Shown: in pieces, positions 7,775 to 11,247 of the stretch
How the letters are laid out: each line of letters begins with the position of its first letter
How positions within the stretch are numbered: position 1 is the stretch's first letter
DNA from: JBGPBY01 sp041481485
GTDB lineage: Bacteria > Acidobacteriota > Terriglobia > 20CM-2-55-15
Assembly: GCA_041481485.1 (NCBI GenBank)
Contig: JBGPBY010000228.1
Location: 1 to 11,247, forward strand
DNA length: 11,247 nucleotides
Reading direction: 5' to 3'
The notes under the pieces: model-generated
The model's input: the letters and a program-made list of their open reading frames with translations, nothing else
Databases searched by the model: none
Told to the model about the DNA's origin: nothing
Position numbers and translations under genes: made by a program

Positions 7775-9001
7775 TTACGATTTCGGTTTGGTAATCACCT
7801 TCACCACGACGGACATTCCCGGCCGAAGCACGCGATCCGTATCGGCTGCTGCATCGAGCACGACTTTCACTGGAACACGCTGAACGACCTTCACGAAGTT
7901 TCCGGACGCGTTCTCGGCCGGAAACAGACTGAACCTCGCTCCGGTAGCCGCAGAGATGCTGTCCACATGACCCTTAAATGTGGTGCCGCCGTACGCATCG
8001 ACGTGGACTTCCGCAGCCTGGCCCGTGCGAATATCCTTCAACTGCGTTTCCTTGAAATTGGCGGTAACCCAGACTTCCCGAAGCGGAACGATTGCCAGAA
8101 GAGGCTGGCCGCTCTGAACAACCTGCCCCATCTCCGCGTTTTTGCGCGTGACCATTCCGGCAACGGGAGCGCGAATGATGGTGTAGTCCACATTCGTTCG
8201 TGCCTGTTCAATCGCAGAGCGAGACTGGACCACACGCGCCTCCGCGGTCGAGACCTTCGCCTGCGTTTGCACCACTTCCTGAGGTCCCGTCTGGGCGGCT
8301 TCGACATCGGACTGAGCAACGGCGACGGCGCTTCGGGCCTGTGAAACTTTCGCCTGAGCCGAAGCGGCATTGCTTTGCGCCTCCACGATACCGGCCTTTG
8401 CGGAATCGACTGCCGTCTTCGCCGCATCATAAGCGGAGACTGCCGCGTCATATTGCTGCTGCGAAATTTCGTCTTTCGCAATCAGCGTCTTCATCCGGTC
8501 CAGATCCTTTGTGGCTTTCGATAAAGTCGTTTGCACTTCCGCAGATCTCGTGGTGGCCAGAATCATTCGTGACTGAGCGACTTCAAATTCCTTCTGTGCG
8601 GTTTCGACGCCGGATCTTGCCTGAAGCAGGGAAGCTTCGGATCGAGCAAGCCGACCGCCCGTTTCCGATGATGTGATCGGAACTTCCGTTCTGGCTTCAT
8701 TAACGCCGGCCTGCTCGACGCGAAGGTCGGCCTCCGCTTTGGACAACGCGTTTTTGAAATCACGGTCGTCGATCCGAATCAGAACGGCACCGGCTTCGAC
8801 AACCTGGTTCTCCGCAACTTTTACCTCAGCGATAGTGCCGCCGACGCGCGCATTTACCGGATAGACGTGGCTGTCCACCTGCGCATCGTCGGTCGATTCG
8901 GCCCCTGACAAATGACGCCATGCCCAGATACCGCCGCCGATTAATCCGACGAGAATTATGGGAATAATGATGCGAATTCTTCCGGACTGCCCGCGTTTCA
9001 T
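7775..9001 (-). CDS. emrA: EmrA/HlyD-type membrane fusion (periplasmic adaptor) protein
   Basis: The 408-aa adaptor bridges the MFS permease and the outer-membrane channel across the periplasm. Order of parts: a basic N-terminus and one membrane anchor (about residues 9-28, IRIIIPIILVGLIGGGIWAW); STDDAQVDSHVYPVNARVGG, matching the EmrA start of the lipoyl-like domain; the first lipoyl half around VAENQVVEAGAVLIRID; a long Ala/Gln/Glu-rich region (roughly 80-270) that should form the alpha-hairpin coiled coil; the second lipoyl half near IRAPVAGMVTRKNAEMGQ; and a beta-barrel with VWVTANFKETQLKDIRTGQ and the FSLFPAENASGNFVKVVQRVPV segment typical of EmrA. Length agrees with the family (about 390 aa). 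The start ATG at 9001 has a strong Shine-Dalgarno, GGAGGT at 9013-9018, 11 nt upstream and inside the end of the preceding gene. The gap to that gene's stop codon is 2 nt. Confidence 0.95.
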   Translation of the reverse strand: MKRGQSGRIRIIIPIILVGLIGGGIWAWRHLSGAESTDDAQVDSHVYPVNARVGGTIAEVKVAENQVVEAGAVLIRIDDRDFKNALSKAEADLRVEQAGVNEARTEVPITSSETGGRLARSEASLLQARSGVETAQKEFEVAQSRMILATTRSAEVQTTLSKATKDLDRMKTLIAKDEISQQQYDAAVSAYDAAKTAVDSAKAGIVEAQSNAASAQAKVSQARSAVAVAQSDVEAAQTGPQEVVQTQAKVSTAEARVVQSRSAIEQARTNVDYTIIRAPVAGMVTRKNAEMGQVVQSGQPLLAIVPLREVWVTANFKETQLKDIRTGQAAEVHVDAYGGTTFKGHVDSISAATGARFSLFPAENASGNFVKVVQRVPVKVVLDAAADTDRVLRPGMSVVVKVITKPKS

Positions 9002-9003
9002 CG

Positions 9004-10416
9004 CTACTTCGTACCTCCGAATAACGCTTCCACCGACTTTTCTGCGACGCCGGCCGCATGCGCCAGCATGGCCCTCGACACATTGAACGCGTATAGGCTT
9101 GAGATAACATTCTCGTCCGCCAGCGCCAGCGATTCCTGCGCCTGCACGACTTCCAGATTGTTTGCGACGCCTGCGGCGAATCGATCCTGCGCCTGTTCCA
9201 GCTGTTGACGCACCAGATTCAGAGCGCTTTGGGCGACCTTGTACTGCTCTTCAGAAGATTGCATCTGAAGCAAAGCCGATCTCACATCCAGTTCAATGCC
9301 ACCGTGCAAACTGTCCATCTCTGCCTGGCGTTGATTCAGAAGCGCCTCCTTGTCCATGACTTTGTCTTTTGAACTCGAATTGAAAATCGGAAACTGAATG
9401 GCACCTTCAACGAGATAAGTACCGTGTGAATTCTCCGGTCTGCTCCCGATCGCACCGTAATTTGCATTCAGATGGACTGTCGGCAGATTCTCCGCTCGAG
9501 CGGCCTTTACCGCTTCTTCAGCGGCGTGCAAACGTGCTTCGGCTGCCTTCGCATCCGGACGGATGGCATAAGCCCGATCCAGCAATTCCTGAAGACTTTC
9601 GGACGGAAGCTCGCCTGCGGGCAAGGCATCTGCCAACATGAATTCCTGGGCGAGCGGCAAACCGATCGCCCGTGCAAGTTCCAGCTTTACCCGGGAAAAC
9701 TCATTGCGCGCCTGAATCAGCCGCTGCTGTTCAGTTTGCAGCTGGACCTGAGACCGCAATACATCGATACCCGGCGCGACGCCGGCATTCTTCAAATCGC
9801 CGGCACGCACATTCAGAGTCTCTGCAGTCTTCACCTGCGCTTCGACGGCATGCACGCGGCTCTGGGCGGTAACCGCTCTGAAATAAAGATCCATGACCGT
9901 CAGCACGACGGCCTCGCGAGTATCGCCATTGGAATACTCCACCGCGTTCTTGTTTTCGGTCGCTTCCCGCAAGTTGTGACGGCGTTGCGTATCGATCAGC
10001 GGTTGGGACAGATAAGCTCGTGCATCGAATACCGGGAACGGACCAATCACCTGCGGAACGCCGGAAAAACCGGCAAATCCGAATGCCGCGAGGTTTACCT
10101 GCTGCGACAAGGCCGACACGCGGCCGTCGATCTTTGGACGCAATTCGCTCAGGTCACGCAGCCTGGCCGCTTCCGCCCGGCGAGAATCCAGGTCCCCGGT
10201 AATCACCGCCAGATTCGATTTCAATCCGCGGTGGATGGCATCGACCAGCTTCAGCGGGATGGGCTCGGGAGAAACTACTCCGGTTTGGACGCTTTCCCGG
10301 GTTGAAGCCATGGGCGCCGAAGGCAGCGTTCGCGATTGAGTTTCCTGAGCGGCTGCATTGCTGGATAAGACGTTCAACAGCAAAATCAGCGGAACCGCAA
10401 AGCGAAGTCCCCTCAT
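9004..10416 (-). CDS. TolC-like outer-membrane efflux channel protein
   Basis: The 470-aa protein belongs to the outer membrane factor (OEP/TolC) family, which forms the trimeric exit duct of tripartite pumps. It begins with a clear Sec signal: basic MRGLR, hydrophobic core FAVPLILLLNVL, and likely cleavage after NAAA at about residue 23. No lipobox Cys is present, so it is not an NodT-type lipoprotein. The mature part shows the usual two-fold repeat of long helices, including SQPLIDTQRRHNLREA, DLYFRAVTAQSRVHAVEAQV, the GVAPGIDVLRSQVQL turn and, in the second half, DRFAAGVANNLEVVQAQESL. The start overlaps the tetR stop by 4 nt (ATGA), and AAAGGA at 10425-10430, 8 nt upstream, supports the ATG at 10416. 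Position between a regulator and an EmrA-type adaptor indicates a dedicated channel for this pump. I give no specific symbol because many paralogues share this fold. Confidence 0.94.
   Translation of the reverse strand: MRGLRFAVPLILLLNVLSSNAAAQETQSRTLPSAPMASTRESVQTGVVSPEPIPLKLVDAIHRGLKSNLAVITGDLDSRRAEAARLRDLSELRPKIDGRVSALSQQVNLAAFGFAGFSGVPQVIGPFPVFDARAYLSQPLIDTQRRHNLREATENKNAVEYSNGDTREAVVLTVMDLYFRAVTAQSRVHAVEAQVKTAETLNVRAGDLKNAGVAPGIDVLRSQVQLQTEQQRLIQARNEFSRVKLELARAIGLPLAQEFMLADALPAGELPSESLQELLDRAYAIRPDAKAAEARLHAAEEAVKAARAENLPTVHLNANYGAIGSRPENSHGTYLVEGAIQFPIFNSSSKDKVMDKEALLNQRQAEMDSLHGGIELDVRSALLQMQSSEEQYKVAQSALNLVRQQLEQAQDRFAAGVANNLEVVQAQESLALADENVISSLYAFNVSRAMLAHAAGVAEKSVEALFGGTK
9013..9018 (-). 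promoter_or_regulatory. Ribosome binding site of the emrA-like gene
   Basis: GGAGGT on the minus strand, 11 nt before the ATG at 9001, lies within the last codons of the outer-membrane channel gene. It is the strongest Shine-Dalgarno in the operon. Confidence 0.65.
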
Positions 10417-11024
10417 CGCGCAATTCCTTTCCAGATGAAATCCACTACGAAATCGGTATCGCTCTTCAAGCTGGACTTTGAGAATCCCAGAACGCGCTGA
10501 GTGGTGACGTCCCGGGTGAGATCGGCAATGGCAAACGACATTTTTTCAACGTTCAGGTTGCGGATCTCACGGCGGCGAATGCCTTCCTTCAGGAGCCTCG
10601 CGAAAATCTTTGCCTGTTTAAAATACAGATCCTTTACCAATTCCAGACCGGCAGGATGGCTGGGAAGTTTCCCCAGTTCGGAATAGTAGATATTGAAAAA
10701 ATCCCGGTTCTCTTCGAAGAATCCCAGTTTTGTGGCGGCAAGCAGCCGAAGCTTTTCCAGACACGTACCCGGTCCCTCTGCTTTGACATTGAGCTCACTG
10801 TTCAGCGACTCGATGCCAAAACGCAGTGCTTCCAGATAAATTTCCTTCTTGGATTTGTAATAGAGATAAACCGTGCCCTTTGCGACTTCTGCCGTTTCGG
10901 CAATGTCGTCGATCGTGGCATCGTGAAAGCCCTTTTTCGAAAAGACAGCGCGAGCAGCGGTGAGCAGCTCGTTTCGCCGAAACTCGGAAACGACATCCTT
11001 TCTCGTTTTTCCCATTACCGGCAT
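10413..11024 (-). CDS. TetR/AcrR-family transcriptional regulator
   Basis: The 203-aa DNA-binding regulator has an N-terminal helix-turn-helix: LLTAARAVFSKKGFHDATI (20-38), then DDIAETAEVAKGTVYLYYKSKKEIY (39-63) with the recognition helix around VAKGTVYLYY, a hallmark of TetR/AcrR. The remaining 140 or so residues are helical and variable, as expected for a ligand-binding and dimer domain (FFEENRDFFNIYYSELGKL near the middle). Length is typical. The ATG at 11024 is supported by AGGAG at 11030-11034, 5 nt upstream; the in-frame ATG at residue 4 would be spaced worse. It is the first gene of the efflux operon and overlaps the channel gene by 4 nt, so it probably represses its own transcript through the ATGAC/GTCAT palindromes just upstream. 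The inducer is unknown. Confidence 0.95.
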   Translation of the reverse strand: MPVMGKTRKDVVSEFRRNELLTAARAVFSKKGFHDATIDDIAETAEVAKGTVYLYYKSKKEIYLEALRFGIESLNSELNVKAEGPGTCLEKLRLLAATKLGFFEENRDFFNIYYSELGKLPSHPAGLELVKDLYFKQAKIFARLLKEGIRRREIRNLNVEKMSFAIADLTRDVTTQRVLGFSKSSLKSDTDFVVDFIWKGIAR

Positions 11025-11029
11025 GGAGT

Positions 11030-11034
11030 CTCCT
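11030..11034 (-). promoter_or_regulatory. Ribosome binding site of the tetR-family gene
   Basis: On the minus strand AGGAG lies 5 nt before the ATG at 11024. It decides between this start and the in-frame ATG three codons later. Confidence 0.7.
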
Positions 11035-11035
11035 G

Positions 11036-11086
11036 AAATGACCGACGAGTCATTTTACTATGCGGAACAGTCATTTTGTCAATGAC
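11036..11086. promoter_or_regulatory. Likely operator cluster for the TetR-family regulator
   Basis: Two inverted repeats share the same half-site. The first is AAATGAC-N6-GTCATTT (11036-11055, perfect 7-bp arms). The second is GTCATT-N5-AATGAC (11070-11086, perfect 6-bp arms). The stretch AGTCATTTT also recurs directly at 11048-11056 and 11069-11077, exactly 21 bp apart, about two helical turns. TetR-family operators are commonly palindromes of this size upstream of the regulator's own gene. The cluster spans the predicted promoter and ends beside the ribosome binding site, so binding would block initiation. The link to this regulator is inferred from position. Confidence 0.6.
11052..11082 (-). 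promoter_or_regulatory. Predicted sigma-70-type promoter of the tetR-efflux operon
   Basis: On the minus strand a perfect TTGACA (-35) lies at 11077-11082. The -10 choice is uncertain: TAAAAT (11052-11057, spacer 19 nt, longer than ideal) or TAGTAA (11055-11060, spacer 16 nt). Both overlap the inverted repeats, as expected for a repressed promoter. It lies 28 or more bp upstream of the tetR ATG. Confidence 0.5.
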
Positions 11087-11116
11087 ACCGCCGCAATGCA
11101 AGCAAGTCTCTTGATC

Positions 11117-11138
11117 TGCCGTGCCTCCGGCACTCAGG
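11117..11138. repeat. Short hairpin repeat, copy 1 (GTGCC-TCC-GGCAC stem)
   Basis: The 22-nt unit is TGCC, stem GTGCC, loop TCC, stem GGCAC, then TCAGG. Another unit with the same flanks, loop and length but a different stem lies at 11188-11209. The stretch 11087-11247 has no ORF that I can support. Confidence 0.65.
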
Positions 11139-11152
11139 TTCCGTCGAAATTC

Positions 11153-11187
11153 GTTTCCACCGGCTGACGCCGGTGGCTATGGGAAAC
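11153..11187. repeat. GC-rich hairpin between the two short hairpin repeats
   Basis: CCACCGGC (11157-11164) pairs perfectly with GCCGGTGG (11169-11176) around a TGAC loop. Outer GTTTCC (11153-11158) can alternatively pair with GGAAAC (11182-11187), giving a longer imperfect stem. No T-run follows on either strand, so a standard terminator is not indicated. Confidence 0.6.
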
Positions 11188-11209
11188 TGCCGCCGCTCCG
11201 CGGCTCAGG
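11188..11209. repeat. Short hairpin repeat, copy 2 (GCCGC-TCC-GCGGC stem)
   Basis: This has the same 22-nt layout as 11117-11138: TGCC, stem GCCGC, loop TCC, stem GCGGC, TCAGG. The stem bases differ from copy 1 on both sides and pairing is kept. Confidence 0.65.
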
Positions 11210-11228
11210 ATGTGCTCTCCTCACCCCC

Positions 11229-11247
11229 AGCCGCGTTAGCGGCGGCA
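11229..11247. repeat. Inverted variant of the hairpin repeat, reaching the window edge
   Basis: Read on the minus strand this is TGCC, stem GCCGC, loop TAAC, stem GCGGC, T. It matches copy 2 except for the loop and faces the opposite way. It may continue beyond the right edge. Confidence 0.6.

Noticed and set aside
9472..10305. Plus-strand frame of 277 aa opposite the outer-membrane channel gene
   Set aside because: It is antisense to a clear TolC-family gene. The translation has no membrane, motif or domain pattern.
11087..11247. CRISPR array or small RNA gene at the right end
   Set aside because: The repeats are only two to three copies, vary in stem sequence and orientation, and lack regular spacers. 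No promoter-plus-terminator pair for a small RNA can be seen.

Overview
The window looks like chromosomal DNA of a Gram-negative, GC-rich bacterium. An outer-membrane efflux channel with a signal peptide shows the double membrane. The gene set, protein style and short palindromic repeats fit an acidobacterium or a similar soil lineage, but the phylum is an inference and no marker gene here settles it. All complete genes lie on the minus strand. Only a partial gene at the left edge is on the plus strand. No tRNA, rRNA, CRISPR array, phage gene or transposase is visible.

Region by region, left to right: (1) the 3' end of a DUF1810 gene (3-269, plus), which meets the next gene tail to tail with 3 bp between stop codons; (2) a very large Lhr-type superfamily 2 helicase (273 to about 4424, minus); (3) a 102-bp gap holding a 24-bp inverted repeat (4448-4510) whose arms are each palindromic; (4) panC and panB (4527-6151, minus), overlapping by 4 nt; (5) a tripartite drug-efflux set, emrB-like MFS permease, emrA-like adaptor and TolC-like channel (6171-10416, minus); (6) a TetR-family regulator (10413-11024, minus); (7) a gene-free right end (11025-11247) with a promoter overlapped by paired ATGAC/GTCAT palindromes, then several GC-rich hairpins.

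In the direction of transcription the order is tetR, outer-membrane channel, emrA, emrB, panB, panC, lhr. The spacings are -4, +2, +8, +19, -4 and about +102 nt. The first six genes could be one transcript from the promoter upstream of tetR. The simplest reading is a self-regulated efflux operon: the TetR protein binds the palindromes over its own promoter and is released by a compound that the pump exports. The pantothenate genes sit close enough behind the pump to be read through, which would tie a housekeeping step of coenzyme A synthesis partly to the efflux promoter. That is inference only.

I see no clearly new biological system. The most notable non-coding signals are two hairpin repeats at the right end with different stem sequences but preserved base pairing, and the palindrome-of-palindromes in front of the helicase gene.
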